Positions 54,227-63,979 of a DNA stretch of 64,000 nucleotides are shown piece after piece; the stretch's first letter is position 1; each line of letters begins with the position of its first letter. Under the pieces are notes generated by a model. The model did no database searches and had not been told where the DNA came from. It saw nothing but the letters and a program-made list of their open reading frames with translations. The DNA comes from Anaeromicrobium sediminis (GTDB lineage Bacteria; Bacillota; Clostridia; Peptostreptococcales; Thermotaleaceae): the NCBI RefSeq assembly GCF_002270055.1, contig NZ_NIBG01000012.1:55840-119839 (forward strand), in the 5' to 3' direction. The position numbers and the translations under genes are program-made.

Positions 54227-56626
54227 ATGAATTTAGAAAATTATAAGGTGAGTGTTGATAATCTAAGGAAAAAATGTAATATAGATAACATGAAATTTAA
54301 CACCACAGCAGATATAGAAGTTTCTAGTGATATAATAGGTCAAAAAAGAGCGGTAGAAGCTTTGGAATTTGGACTTGAAATGGATAAAAAGGGATATAAC
54401 GTATTTGTAGCAGGTGAAATAGGAACGGGAAGAAGCACTTATACGGAGGCAATCGTTAAAGAAAGGTCTAAGGAAGTAGGGCCACCTTTTGATTGGTTAT
54501 ATGCAAGAAACTTTAAGAAGCCTGATGAACCTATGGCTTTATATGTGAAAAATGGCATGGGAAAAATGCTTAAAGAGAATGTGGACAAGATTGTTGAAAG
54601 GCTAAAAAAGCAAATTCCTGAAATATTCATGAGTAAAGAATATGAAAATCAAAGAAATATACTCATAGAAGAATATCAAAACTATACTAAAGATGCAATT
54701 GATAAATTAAATGAGATAGCTAAGGATTATGGATTTGTATTTCAAAAGACTGAACGAGGCCTAATAAGTATGCCTGTATTAAATGGCAAAATTTTAAATG
54801 AAATGGAATATAGGAGTTTGTCAGAAGAAGAAATAGATTATTTTAGAAAAAATTCTGCCCAACTTAGTATTGAAACCATAGAGAGATTTAATGAACTTAG
54901 AATGTTAGAAGAGGAATATAGAACTAAAGTAAAAGAATTAGATAAAAAAATAGGATTTCACGCAGTAGATTATTACATAAGAAAGTTAAAGGCAGAATTC
55001 TCCCATAATGAATGTATCGAAGAGTATTTAAAGGAATTACAGGAGGATATAATAGAAAATATTAATCATTTTAAGGGAGATAATATGGCACCAAAGCAGC
55101 CACTACCTTTCTTAAGTAAAAATCCAACTAATTTCTTTGAAAGATATGAAGTTAATTTACTTGTAGATAATTCTTCTTTAGAAAGTGCACCTATAGTGGT
55201 AGAAACCAATCCAAGTTACTATAATCTAATAGGACGAGTAGAGTACAAAAATGAGATGGGCCTTTTGAAAACTGACCTAATGAAAATAAAGCCAGGAGCA
55301 TTTCATAAGGCAAATGGAGGATATTTAATAATTCAAGCAAAAGATCTTCTAATGAATCCATTTGCCTTTGGTGCATTAAAAAGAGCATTGAAAACTAACA
55401 AAGTAAATATAGAAGGATTAGATAAACAATATGGATATATTATAACTTCAACTTTAAAGCCTCAGCCCATAGAATTAAATGTGAAAGTCATATTAATAGG
55501 TGACATGTATACTTATCAACTTTTATATCACTATGATGAAGATTTTAGAAAATTATTTAAAGTTATGGCTGACTTTGATATAGAAATGAAGAGAAATGAT
55601 AGAAATATAATGAAGATGGTAGAGTTAGTAGCCCTTCATTGTAAAAAGGAAAAACTGTACCCATTTACTAAGGAAGCAGTAGAATGTCTTATAGAGTATA
55701 GTTCTAGAATTTGTGAGAACAAAGAAAAATTAACGGCAAAGTTTAATAAAATAGTAGATATAGTCTATGAAGCTGATAAAATATGTAGAAAAGAAGATAA
55801 AAAATTAGTAGATAAAGAACATGTACAGGAGACTATAGATAGAAAAATCAGTAGAAATAATAAGTATGAAGAAAAATTATTAGAAATGATAGAATCAGGA
55901 GATATATTAATTGATATAGAAAATAAGAAAATTGGACAAATAAATGGTCTTGCTGTAATTGGTAATGGAGAATATTCCTTTGGAAAGCCAAGCAAAATTA
56001 CTGTTACCACATACAAGGGTAAAAAAGGAATAATCAATATTGAAAGGGAAGTTAAAAAAAGTGGAAGTATCCATGATAAAGGCGTTATGATATTAAATGG
56101 ATACATAGGACAAAGGTTTGCACAAAAAAATCCATTGTCTTTAAATGCTAATATAGTATTTGAACAATTATACTCAGGGGTTGATGGAGATAGTGCATCT
56201 TCTACAGAATTATATGCTATATTATCTAGTTTAGCAGAAGTGCCCATAAAACAGTCTATAGGTGTAACGGGTTCTGTAAATCAAAATGGCGAAATTCAAC
56301 CAATAGGTGGAGTTAATGAAAAGATAGAAGGCTTTTACAAGGTATGTAAATTAAAAGGATTAAATAAAGATCAAGGAGTTTTAATTCCACATCAAAATGT
56401 GAAACATTTAATGTTAAATGATGAAGTGGTAGAGGCTGTAGAAAAGGGAGATTTCCATATTTATGCAATAAAGACTATAGAAGAGGGTATAGAAATATTA
56501 ACAGAAGTAGAAGCAGGACATGCAGATGATCATGGGAATTATCTAGAGAATAGTATATTTTATTTAGTTAATAAAAAATTAGAGGAATTTGTAGACAAAG
56601 AAGATGAAGAAAAGAAAGGTGATTAA
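54227..56626 (+). CDS. Lon-family (LonC/YcbZ-like) protease with AAA_32 domain
   Basis: The protein has 799 residues. The N-terminal and middle parts (about 15-540) form the AAA_32 ATPase-like region. Its P-loop reads GEIGTGRSTYTE (about 62-73), with Arg in place of the usual Lys, and the following hydrophobic strand GGYLIIQAKDLL lacks the normal DE pair, so ATP hydrolysis may be weak or absent, as reported for LonC. A long coiled-coil insertion lies at about 130-280. The C-terminal Lon protease domain has the catalytic Ser in GDSASSTEL and the Lys in GGVNEKIEGF. It should degrade unfolded or specific proteins in the cytoplasm. GGAGG before the ATG and a terminator at the stop indicate a single-gene unit. 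Confidence 0.92.
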   Translation: MNLENYKVSVDNLRKKCNIDNMKFNTTADIEVSSDIIGQKRAVEALEFGLEMDKKGYNVFVAGEIGTGRSTYTEAIVKERSKEVGPPFDWLYARNFKKPDEPMALYVKNGMGKMLKENVDKIVERLKKQIPEIFMSKEYENQRNILIEEYQNYTKDAIDKLNEIAKDYGFVFQKTERGLISMPVLNGKILNEMEYRSLSEEEIDYFRKNSAQLSIETIERFNELRMLEEEYRTKVKELDKKIGFHAVDYYIRKLKAEFSHNECIEEYLKELQEDIIENINHFKGDNMAPKQPLPFLSKNPTNFFERYEVNLLVDNSSLESAPIVVETNPSYYNLIGRVEYKNEMGLLKTDLMKIKPGAFHKANGGYLIIQAKDLLMNPFAFGALKRALKTNKVNIEGLDKQYGYIITSTLKPQPIELNVKVILIGDMYTYQLLYHYDEDFRKLFKVMADFDIEMKRNDRNIMKMVELVALHCKKEKLYPFTKEAVECLIEYSSRICENKEKLTAKFNKIVDIVYEADKICRKEDKKLVDKEHVQETIDRKISRNNKYEEKLLEMIESGDILIDIENKKIGQINGLAVIGNGEYSFGKPSKITVTTYKGKKGIINIEREVKKSGSIHDKGVMILNGYIGQRFAQKNPLSLNANIVFEQLYSGVDGDSASSTELYAILSSLAEVPIKQSIGVTGSVNQNGEIQPIGGVNEKIEGFYKVCKLKGLNKDQGVLIPHQNVKHLMLNDEVVEAVEKGDFHIYAIKTIEEGIEILTEVEAGHADDHGNYLENSIFYLVNKKLEEFVDKEDEEKKGD

Positions 56627-56649
56627 TTAATCGCCTTTCTTTTTTTTTA
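56613..56649 (+). terminator. Terminator of the Lon-like protease gene
   Basis: AGAAAGGTGATTAA and its near-complement overlap the stop codon and run into nine T. Confidence 0.9.
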
Positions 56650-56796
56650 TTCAAAAAAGGGGGTGTGGCATCCTCAGTTATAGGAAGGGATCTAGCTTTT
56701 TAACAATATTTGTTTGTTGACTGGTTAGATGAAAGTAGATAGCATTATAATGTGGCGAATTATGATTTTTAACATATAGAGAGGAGAGAGGTGACT

Positions 56797-58437
56797 ATGA
56801 GAAAAAGGAAACTATTTGGTAAATTAATGAAAGTAAGTGTGATGATGACTCTTGTTGTTACCTTGATCCTAACGGGACAAGTAACAGTTGAGGCTCAAAA
56901 GTTCAACATGTCATATTTATATTTTGGTGACTCAAATGATTATATAAATTATGTGGATAGAACTAACGATTCTTTACAGGTAGTTGCACCTAGTTATTTA
57001 GATATAAATGTTGATGGAACCTTAAATACGGAAAAACTAGATTTAAATCTTGTTAATGAAATGCACAAAAGAAATGTAGAAGTTGTACCTTTTTTAAGTA
57101 ATCATTGGGATAGAACTGCAGGAGAAAATGCACTAGAGAATAGAGAAGCATTAGCTACACAAATTGCCGATGCTGTTGAGCAATATAATTTAGATGGAGT
57201 CAACGTGGATATTGAAGGTTTAACAGAAGCGAGTCGTAATGATTTTACTGACTTTGTAAGACTTATAAGAGAAAAAATACCTAGTGAAAAGGAAGTATCT
57301 GTGGCAGTAGCTGCTAATCCTTCTGGTTGGACACAGGGTTGGCATGGAATGTATGATTATACGGAACTTGCTAAGTATAGTAATTATTTAATGATTATGG
57401 CTTATGATGAAAGCTGGAGTGGGGGGAGCCCTGGTCCTGTTGCCAGTATCTCCTTTGTGGAAAAATCTATACAATATGCATTAAACCAAGGAGTACCTAA
57501 TGAGAAGATTGTTTTAGGGATTCCATTTTATGGACGTATTTGGAATTTAGATGATACAGTAGATTATACTAAACCAAAGAGTGAAAAAATCTTAGGACGT
57601 GGGGTTTCTTTAAGTAAAGTCGATGATCTTTTATCTAATTATGATGCTAAGATTGAATATTTGACAGGTGAAGAAGTAATAAAAGCTACTTTTGAAATAA
57701 AAGAAGAAGACCCTGAAGTAAAATTATATAGTTGGGGAGAACCGCTAGATGTTGGGACCTATGAACTATGGTTTGAAAATGAAAAATCCATAAAGAAAAA
57801 ATTAGAGCTTGTTCAAAAGTATAATATTAAAGGAACTGGAAGTTGGAGTTTAGGACAAGAAAAAGAAAATCTATGGGATTATTATACTATGTGGTTAAAT
57901 GGTGAATATTTTGTAGATATTGAAGGTCATTGGGCAGAAGAAGATATTTTAAAAGTAAAAGAAAAAGGGTGGATGGTAGGAATGTCTGAAACTCATTTTT
58001 CACCTAATGGATCTTTAACTAGGGCTCAAGCAGCTGTAATATTAGTGAAAGCTTTTGACTTAGAGAAGAAGGGAGATACACCATTTTTTAAAGATGTTTC
58101 TTCTAGTCATTGGGCCAAGAATGCAATTGAAATTGCATACCAAAACGAAATTATGAAGGGGAAGGGAAATGGAATATTCGCCCCTGATGAAAAGATTACA
58201 AGAGAAGAAATGGCCATGGTGTTATATAACCTGTTAGCAGATAAAGAAGTTGCAGAAGAAGAAGACAATCCATACGGGGACGTTTACTCAGAACATTGGG
58301 CATATAACGCAATTGTAACAATGAGTGAATATGGAGTTTTCAGTGGATTTGGTGATGGAACATTCCGTCCAAAAGAAGAAGTTAGTCGAGCTCAAATGGC
58401 TGCTTTAATGAATAAAATTTCTATAGATAATGAATAA
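56797..58437 (+). CDS. GH18 glycoside hydrolase with three SLH domains
   Basis: The protein has about 546 residues. A signal peptide (about 1-33) precedes a GH18 catalytic domain (about 35-365) like that of spore-cortex or chitinase-type hydrolases. The active site reads [10 protein letters not shown] (about residue 140): the catalytic Glu is present and one Asp of DxxDxDxE is Asn, as in several GH18 spore hydrolases. Three SLH repeats follow ([49 protein letters not shown]), which bind pyruvylated polysaccharide made by CsaB. It is thus a surface-anchored enzyme, probably acting on N-acetylglucosamine in the wall. ATG 56797 is chosen; GTG 56791 is also in frame. Confidence 0.93.
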   Translation: MRKRKLFGKLMKVSVMMTLVVTLILTGQVTVEAQKFNMSYLYFGDSNDYINYVDRTNDSLQVVAPSYLDINVDGTLNTEKLDLNLVNEMHKRNVEVVPFLSNHWDRTAGENALENREALATQIADAVEQYNLDGVNVDIEGLTEASRNDFTDFVRLIREKIPSEKEVSVAVAANPSGWTQGWHGMYDYTELAKYSNYLMIMAYDESWSGGSPGPVASISFVEKSIQYALNQGVPNEKIVLGIPFYGRIWNLDDTVDYTKPKSEKILGRGVSLSKVDDLLSNYDAKIEYLTGEEVIKATFEIKEEDPEVKLYSWGEPLDVGTYELWFENEKSIKKKLELVQKYNIKGTGSWSLGQEKENLWDYYTMWLNGEYFVDIEGHWAEEDILKVKEKGWMVGMSETHFSPNGSLTRAQAAVILVKAFDLEKKGDTPFFKDVSSSHWAKNAIEIAYQNEIMKGKGNGIFAPDEKITREEMAMVLYNLLADKEVAEEEDNPYGDVYSEHWAYNAIVTMSEYGVFSGFGDGTFRPKEEVSRAQMAALMNKISIDNE

Positions 58438-58464
58438 ACAGCTGCATATTGCAGCTGTTTTTTT
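58436..58464 (+). terminator. Terminator of the GH18-SLH gene
   Basis: The stem AAACAGCTGCA / TGCAGCTGTTT with a TAT loop overlaps the stop codon and is followed by a T run. It abuts the end of the convergent cyclo-ligase gene. Confidence 0.9.
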
Positions 58465-59032
58465 ACTTACAATGAATTATTTTACTTTCTGTAAGGATAT
58501 AATCTAGTTTTTGATCAAACTCATTTATTGGAACTTTTTCTATTAATTGTAAGTCAAAAGAAAGGGCTATAGTTGGTACTTTCTTTTTTAATGAAGATAT
58601 GAATCGATCATAATAACCAGCACCATAGCCTAACCTATAACCTGAAGTGTCAAAGGCTACTCCTGGAACTAATATTAGGTCTAAATCGTTAGGATCAAAG
58701 GGCCTTATTTTATCTTTTTTAGGCTCTAATACTCCATAGGTGCCTTCTTCTAGATCTTCCTCAGGATTTTTTAACTCTGATAATATTAATTCTTTAGTAG
58801 ATGGAACACTTATAGGAATAATAGGTCTTTTATCCTGTTTTAACATGTAATTTATTAGTTCATCTGTTTGAACTTCGTTTCTAAAGTCCATATATACCAT
58901 GATAGATTTACTCTTTTTAAATAAATCCATATTACATAAGTTTGTAAAAATTTTATGGCTTTTAGCTTCTACCTCTGATTTTGTAAGGCTCCTACGTATC
59001 CTTAGCAAATCTTTTCTAATAAGTTTTTTCAC
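58463..59032 (-). CDS. 5-formyltetrahydrofolate cyclo-ligase
   Basis: This 189-residue enzyme converts 5-formyl-THF to 5,10-methenyl-THF with ATP. The N-terminal KKLIRKDLLRIRRSL and the C-terminal DLILVPGVAFDTSGYRLGYGAGYYDRF (nucleotide-binding region) are characteristic. GTG 59032 is chosen because AGAGGTG lies about 7 bases upstream and the basic N-terminus then matches the family; a longer reading to 59110 adds about 26 unusual hydrophobic residues. It is a single gene convergent with the GH18 gene. Confidence 0.93.
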   Translation of the reverse strand: MKKLIRKDLLRIRRSLTKSEVEAKSHKIFTNLCNMDLFKKSKSIMVYMDFRNEVQTDELINYMLKQDKRPIIPISVPSTKELILSELKNPEEDLEEGTYGVLEPKKDKIRPFDPNDLDLILVPGVAFDTSGYRLGYGAGYYDRFISSLKKKVPTIALSFDLQLIEKVPINEFDQKLDYILTESKIIHCK

Positions 59033-59118
59033 AAAATCACCTCTAATAAAAAATTCTTTTAATATATTTATAATCCTCCTAAAGGATGAAAAAAATACCA
59101 AAGTTGCCATAATGTAAT

Positions 59119-59147
59119 TTGGAAAAAGTAGAAATTAATAATATAAT
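59119..59147 (+). promoter_or_regulatory. Sigma-A promoter of ftsEX
   Basis: TTGGAA, a 17-base spacer and a perfect TATAAT. The start would be near 59154, leaving a leader of about 84 bases. Confidence 0.65.
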
Positions 59148-59237
59148 ATATAAGTAGAACGAACTATGGCTAGCTTTAAAAAATAAAGAGGAGTTTTAAC
59201 ATAATTTGTAGAAATTAATTGGGTAGGAGTTGATATA

Positions 59238-59924
59238 ATGATAAAGTTTATTAATGTTACTAAACAATATGCAGAGAACTCTGTAGCATTGTCGAATATA
59301 AATTTAACTATAGATAAGGGGGAGTTCCTTTTCTTAGTAGGACCCAGTGGTGCTGGGAAATCCACCTTTATTAAATTATTATTAAAGGAAATCGAACCCA
59401 CTTTTGGAAAAATATTAATTGAGGGTACAAACATTACGAAATTAAGCCAGAGAAATACTCCAGCATTGAGAAGAAAATTAGGAGTAGTATTTCAAAATTT
59501 TAGACTATTAGAAGATAAGACCGTATATGAAAATGTGGCATTTGCCATGGAAGTAATAAATGCCAGTCCAAGGGAAATAAGAAGGCAAGTGCCTAAAATA
59601 TTAGGACTGGTAGGGATTAGTGATAAGGCCAAGTTTTTTCCACATCAATTGTCAGGAGGAGAACAGCAAAGGGTTTCTATAGCAAGGGCTATAGTTAATA
59701 ATCCATCCCTCTTGATAGCCGATGAACCTACAGGAAATTTAGACCCAGAAACCGCTTGGGAAATTATGAGGTTATTAAGGCAAATAAATAGAAGGGGAAC
59801 TACTGTATTAATGGCAACCCATGCAAAAGACATAGTAGACATGATGAAGCTAAGAGTTGTAGCAATAGAAGGTGGAAACATTGTGAGAGACGACATGAAG
59901 GGTGTGTATGGTTATGAGGATTAG
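59238..59924 (+). CDS. ftsE: Cell-division ATP-binding protein FtsE
   Basis: This 228-residue ABC ATPase has Walker A GPSGAGKSTF (about 36-45), Q-loop VVFQNFRLLEDKTV, the signature LSGGEQQRVSIARAI, Walker B LLIADEPTGNLD and the H-loop MATHAKDI. FtsE drives conformational change in FtsX to switch on a wall hydrolase outside the cell. The gene begins a three-gene group with ftsX (overlapping) and an M23 hydrolase gene, consistent with this role. Confidence 0.97.
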   Translation: MIKFINVTKQYAENSVALSNINLTIDKGEFLFLVGPSGAGKSTFIKLLLKEIEPTFGKILIEGTNITKLSQRNTPALRRKLGVVFQNFRLLEDKTVYENVAFAMEVINASPREIRRQVPKILGLVGISDKAKFFPHQLSGGEQQRVSIARAIVNNPSLLIADEPTGNLDPETAWEIMRLLRQINRRGTTVLMATHAKDIVDMMKLRVVAIEGGNIVRDDMKGVYGYED

Positions 59925-60810
59925 GACTTTATTCTATTGTATAAGACAAGGTATAAGGGGCATATGGAGAAATAGAATGATGAGTATGGCATCCATATTT
60001 TCCATAACATCAGTGTTAATCATATTAGGAGTAGTATTTACTATTATTCTAAATATAAATAGTTTCACTCAAATTACTAAGGACGAATTTGATTCAGTAA
60101 TGGTAGATGTGAAGGACAATGCTAGTTCTTATGAAACGGAGGCCCTAGGAAAAAAAATAAAGAATATAGAAGGGGTTCAAAGTGTAGCTTTTGTATCTAA
60201 AAATCAAGCTCTTAAGAACATGCAGAAAAAATGGGGAGAAAATGGATACTTATTAGAAGGACTATCTGAAAATCCTCTTCCTAACTCCTATGTGATAGAG
60301 CTATCCAATATAGAAAAGGCAGACGAAGTAGTTAGTAAGGTAAAAGGATTACAAGGTATTGAAGAGGTCAGATACTATAAGGATATGGTAGATAAAATAT
60401 TAGCTATAACTAATTTTGTTAAATTAGCAGGTGTAGGAGTAATAATAGTTCTTGTGATAATATCCATGTTTGTAGTGGCTAACACTATAAAGCTTACTGT
60501 AATAGCCAGAAAAAAGGAAATTGCCATAATGAAATATGTGGGAGCCACTAATTGGTTTATAAGATTTCCATTTATTATTGAAGGAATAGTATTAGGTACT
60601 TTTGCCATGATAATATCAGTAGCTGTAGTTGGGTTCGGATATAAGTATTTGTATGGCATGATAACTTCAGGAAGTTATATTATGATATCTGCTTACATGA
60701 TACCTTATAAAATATTAGTTAAGAGTATAGTTGTAATATTTGGGGCTCTAGGAATTGGAATCGGATCTTTAGGTAGTATTGTATCTATGAGAAAGTTCTT
60801 AAAAGTATAA
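59914..60810 (+). CDS. ftsX: Cell-division membrane protein FtsX
   Basis: The protein has about 298 residues. A cytoplasmic N-terminus (IRTLFYCIRQGIRGIWRNRMMSMASI) leads into the first membrane helix. An extracytoplasmic domain (about 50-165, with AFVSKNQALKNMQKKWGENGYLL) is followed by three C-terminal helices. The loop VIARKKEIAIMKYVGATNWFIR is the FtsX/MacB-type coupling region. The extracellular domain should bind and activate the coiled-coil hydrolase encoded next. ATG 59914 is preferred as matching the family; ATG 59908 and GTG 59902 are alternatives. It overlaps ftsE by 11 bases. Confidence 0.95.
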   Translation: MRIRTLFYCIRQGIRGIWRNRMMSMASIFSITSVLIILGVVFTIILNINSFTQITKDEFDSVMVDVKDNASSYETEALGKKIKNIEGVQSVAFVSKNQALKNMQKKWGENGYLLEGLSENPLPNSYVIELSNIEKADEVVSKVKGLQGIEEVRYYKDMVDKILAITNFVKLAGVGVIIVLVIISMFVVANTIKLTVIARKKEIAIMKYVGATNWFIRFPFIIEGIVLGTFAMIISVAVVGFGYKYLYGMITSGSYIMISAYMIPYKILVKSIVVIFGALGIGIGSLGSIVSMRKFLKV

Positions 60811-60831
60811 GTAAACTAGGGGGATAAAAAC

Positions 60832-61953
60832 ATGTTAAGAAAAACTATGAGTTTCTTTTTAATACTAATTATCTGTTCCACAAGTTTTGTATATGCTGCA
60901 GATACTAGTAAGGAACAAAATGAACTTAATAGCATACAAAGGACTATTAATGACATAAAGAAGAAATTATCTACAAATAAGAAGAAAGAAAAAGATGTGG
61001 CTGTACAAATTCAAGATTTAGATAGAAAAATAGATAGTAGAGAAAAGGAAATAGATAATTTAGAGTTTGAGATAAAAGAAACTAAAAAAGAAATAGGAAA
61101 GACTAAAGAACAATTAGTCCTTGCAGAGGAAAATATAAGTACTCAAGATGATATGATGAATAAAAGATTAAGGGCCATGTACAAGAACTCAGATGTGGGA
61201 TATTTACAAGTTTTAATGGAGTCAGATGGTCTGGTTGATCTTTTATCTAACCTTGATATGGTAAAGAAGATTTTTAATCAAGATGTGGATGTATTAAAAG
61301 ATATGAAATTAAAGCGTGACAATGTTGAGAGTGTAAAAAATAAACTAGAAGAATATGAAAGAAATATGTCCATAATGAGAAGTAATGCCAGGTCTAAACA
61401 AAAGGAATTGGAAGTTTCCAGAGGCGAGATGAGAAAAATAAAAAGTCAAATTGCTAAGGATGGAAAGGCCCTAGAGAAGCAAGAAGATGCCCTTAAAAAA
61501 TATGCAGATCAATTAGAAGCAGAAATTCTAAGAAAGCAATCTGGCGGTAAGTATGTGGGAGGAAAATTCACATGGCCAGCACCAGGATATACTAGAATAA
61601 CATCACCATTTGGATATAGAATACACCCTGTTTTAAAGAAAAAGAAACTACATACAGGTATAGATGTGGGAATTCCATATGGAAAGAATCTAGTGGCAGC
61701 AGCAGATGGAAAGGTAATTCATGCTAACTGGTTAGGTGGATATGGAAAAGCTGTTATGATTGACCATGGTGGAGGTATAGTGACACTATATGGACATACA
61801 TCTAAGTTACTAGTTAAAAATGGACAAAGGGTTAAAAAGGGTACTCCTATAGCTAAATGTGGTAGTACAGGAATGTCTACAGGACCTCACTTACATTTTG
61901 AAGTGAGAAAGAACGGTAAATATATTGACCCTATGACTTATTTAAAGAAATAA
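60832..61953 (+). CDS. Coiled-coil M23 peptidase (EnvC/PcsB-like cell-wall hydrolase)
   Basis: The protein has 373 residues. A signal peptide (about 1-23, VYAADTS) is followed by a long coiled coil (about 25-235, rich in KKEKD and EIDNLEFEIKETKKE heptads) and a C-terminal LytM/M23 domain. All zinc and catalytic residues are visible: HTGIDVG, GHTSKL and GPHLHFEV. It is therefore likely an active endopeptidase, unlike E. coli EnvC, which lacks them. Encoded 22 bases after ftsX, it is the expected partner switched by FtsEX, as PcsB or CwlO is elsewhere. A terminator follows. Confidence 0.94.
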   Translation: MLRKTMSFFLILIICSTSFVYAADTSKEQNELNSIQRTINDIKKKLSTNKKKEKDVAVQIQDLDRKIDSREKEIDNLEFEIKETKKEIGKTKEQLVLAEENISTQDDMMNKRLRAMYKNSDVGYLQVLMESDGLVDLLSNLDMVKKIFNQDVDVLKDMKLKRDNVESVKNKLEEYERNMSIMRSNARSKQKELEVSRGEMRKIKSQIAKDGKALEKQEDALKKYADQLEAEILRKQSGGKYVGGKFTWPAPGYTRITSPFGYRIHPVLKKKKLHTGIDVGIPYGKNLVAAADGKVIHANWLGGYGKAVMIDHGGGIVTLYGHTSKLLVKNGQRVKKGTPIAKCGSTGMSTGPHLHFEVRKNGKYIDPMTYLKK

Positions 61954-61984
61954 AACAAGAGTTTTTTAACTCTTGTTTTTTTTG
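61952..61984 (+). terminator. Terminator of the ftsEX-M23 operon
   Basis: AAAACAAGAGTT and AACTCTTGTTTT pair around a short T loop and are followed by more T. It overlaps the stop codon. Confidence 0.9.
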
Positions 61985-62031
61985 CTATAATTAATACATG
62001 AAAATTACAGAATAACGGAGGATAAGATAGG

Positions 62032-63732
62032 ATGTTTGAAACTACTTGGCAAGTATTGAATAAGGAAGATATAAATAATATAGATACGGATGAAATAATA
62101 AAAAATATATTAAAGAATAAGGGCATATTAGAAGAAGAACAGATTAAAGAATTTTTGTCGGATAAACCCCAAAGAACTTATGATCCATTTTTATTAAAGG
62201 ATATGAAAGAAGCTGTAGAAAAAATTGTGAATCACATAGAAAATAAAAAATCCATATGGATATATGGTGACTATGATGTAGATGGAATTACTAGTATATC
62301 ATTGTTAATGGACTTTTTAAGTAACTTTACAGACAATTTAAATTACTATATACCCCTAAGGGAAGAAGAAGGGTATGGACTTAATTGTGATGCCATAAGA
62401 GATATAAAGGAAAAGGGAGCAGACCTAATTATTACTGTGGACTGTGGGTCCACATCTATAAATGAAGTTAGCTTGGCAAAGGAATTAGGTATGGATATAA
62501 TCATAACTGATCACCATAATATAGGTGAAGAAAAGCCTGACTGTCTAATAGTAAATCCAAAGCAAGAAGATTGTGAATATCCATTTGAATTATTATGTGG
62601 TTGTGGAATAGCCTTTAAGTTAGCCCAGGCAATTCAAAAGAGATTAGATGGACCTAAAAAATATTTGGCACAAGTTCTAGATTTAGTAGCATTAGGTACA
62701 GTGGCAGATGTGGTACCCCTTGTGGATGAAAATAGAACCATGTTAAAGCATGGGTTAAATAGGATAAACAAGGGAAGTAGGACAGGTCTTAAAACTTTAA
62801 TTGACAAGATAGAACTCAAGTTAGGGACTATAACATCTACTAATATTGCCTTTATAATAGCTCCTCACTTTAATGCTAGTGGAAGAATAGATGATGCTAA
62901 GGCCAGTGTTAGACTCTTATTGTCAGAGGATATGGACGAGATTAATAGTTTAGTCTCTCATTTAATAGAGTGTAATAATGCAAGAAAAGAATTACAAGTA
63001 ACTTGTATAGAAAAGTGCAAAAATATAGTGGAAGAGAATTACACAGATGATTTGTTTTTAGTTGTAAATTCTGAAGATGGACATGAAGGGGTAATTGGTA
63101 TTGTGGCAGGAAAGGTTAGGGATGCTTACTATAAGCCCGCATTAATTTTGACAGGTAGTTCAGAGGACGGAATACTAAAAGGTAGTGGTAGAAGTATAGA
63201 ACATATAGATATATATGAAGAATTAAAAAAGCATGAGGATTTATTTGTGAAATTTGGTGGACATAAAAATGCTTGTGGCTTTTCTATTAAAAGTGAAAAC
63301 TTAGACCTATTAAGGGAAAAATTAAATGAAGAGGCAAGTAAAAAAGATAAGGAAATCTTTGTGAAAAGAATAAAGATAGATTGTGAATTGATGCCTTCCC
63401 AAATAACTTTAGAAATGATAGAGAAACTAAAAAGTATAGAGCCCTATGGCATGGGAAATGAAAAACCAAAGTTCTTAATAAGTGATGCCTATGTGAATAA
63501 CCCCTATGAATATAGATTTATGGGAAAAGAAAAGAAACATATTAAATTAAAGATAAAATCCAATAAATACAATGATAATACTAAATTAGATTTAGTAGGA
63601 TTTAACATGGCGGATAGATATATGAATAAATTAAATGGAACGAATCAAGTTCAAGTAGTGGGATTTCCTGATGTTAATCATTGGAATGGAAATGTATATA
63701 TACAATTTAAGATAGAAGATATTAAGGAATAA
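62032..63732 (+). CDS. recJ: Single-stranded-DNA exonuclease RecJ
   Basis: This 566-residue 5'-3' exonuclease of the DHH family has motif I IYGDYDVDGITS (about residues 79-90), motif II VDCGSTS, motif III ITDHHNIGEEKPDC with the DHH triad, and DHHA1-domain motifs GHEGVIGIVAGKV and FGGHKNACGFSI. It degrades single strands during recombination and mismatch or base repair. GGAGG before the ATG gives the start. It probably has its own promoter in the 48 bases after the terminator of the previous operon. Length matches RecJ. Confidence 0.95.
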   Translation: MFETTWQVLNKEDINNIDTDEIIKNILKNKGILEEEQIKEFLSDKPQRTYDPFLLKDMKEAVEKIVNHIENKKSIWIYGDYDVDGITSISLLMDFLSNFTDNLNYYIPLREEEGYGLNCDAIRDIKEKGADLIITVDCGSTSINEVSLAKELGMDIIITDHHNIGEEKPDCLIVNPKQEDCEYPFELLCGCGIAFKLAQAIQKRLDGPKKYLAQVLDLVALGTVADVVPLVDENRTMLKHGLNRINKGSRTGLKTLIDKIELKLGTITSTNIAFIIAPHFNASGRIDDAKASVRLLLSEDMDEINSLVSHLIECNNARKELQVTCIEKCKNIVEENYTDDLFLVVNSEDGHEGVIGIVAGKVRDAYYKPALILTGSSEDGILKGSGRSIEHIDIYEELKKHEDLFVKFGGHKNACGFSIKSENLDLLREKLNEEASKKDKEIFVKRIKIDCELMPSQITLEMIEKLKSIEPYGMGNEKPKFLISDAYVNNPYEYRFMGKEKKHIKLKIKSNKYNDNTKLDLVGFNMADRYMNKLNGTNQVQVVGFPDVNHWNGNVYIQFKIEDIKE

Positions 63733-63795
63733 GTTTTATAGAAGGAATGGTTCTAAACTTAATTCATGTGAATCTATTTCAGTAAAATATAAGTG

Positions 63796-63845
63796 ATTGG
63801 TGACAGGTTACGGGAAAAATTAAGGGATTGTAACCAGTCACCAAT
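63796..63845. repeat. Inverted repeat built from GGTGAC / GGTTAC words
   Basis: ATTGGTGACAGGTTAC (63796-63811) pairs with GTAACCAGTCACCAAT (63830-63845) at 15 of 16 positions around an 18-base loop. Each arm contains two related words, GGTGAC and GGTTAC. No T run follows, so it is not a typical terminator, although it is the only hairpin after recJ. Confidence 0.65.
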
Positions 63846-63888
63846 TATCTGTAATATGTTACCAAAACTATTAATCTTATAAAAAGTG

Positions 63889-63917
63889 TTGACACATATG
63901 AAAAAAAATGATAACAT
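63889..63917 (+). promoter_or_regulatory. Strong promoter ahead of the tRNA gene
   Basis: A perfect TTGACA (63889-63894), a 17-base spacer and TAACAT (63912-63917). The leader includes an imperfect stem TCTTGTCCTTGA / TTCAGGGATAAGA. A consensus -35 box directly before a tRNA is typical of a stable-RNA operon. Confidence 0.65.
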
Positions 63918-63979
63918 ATATCTTGTCCTTGAGAAAAGGAAAACAAAAGTTCAGGGATAAGAACAATAGTATATAATGT

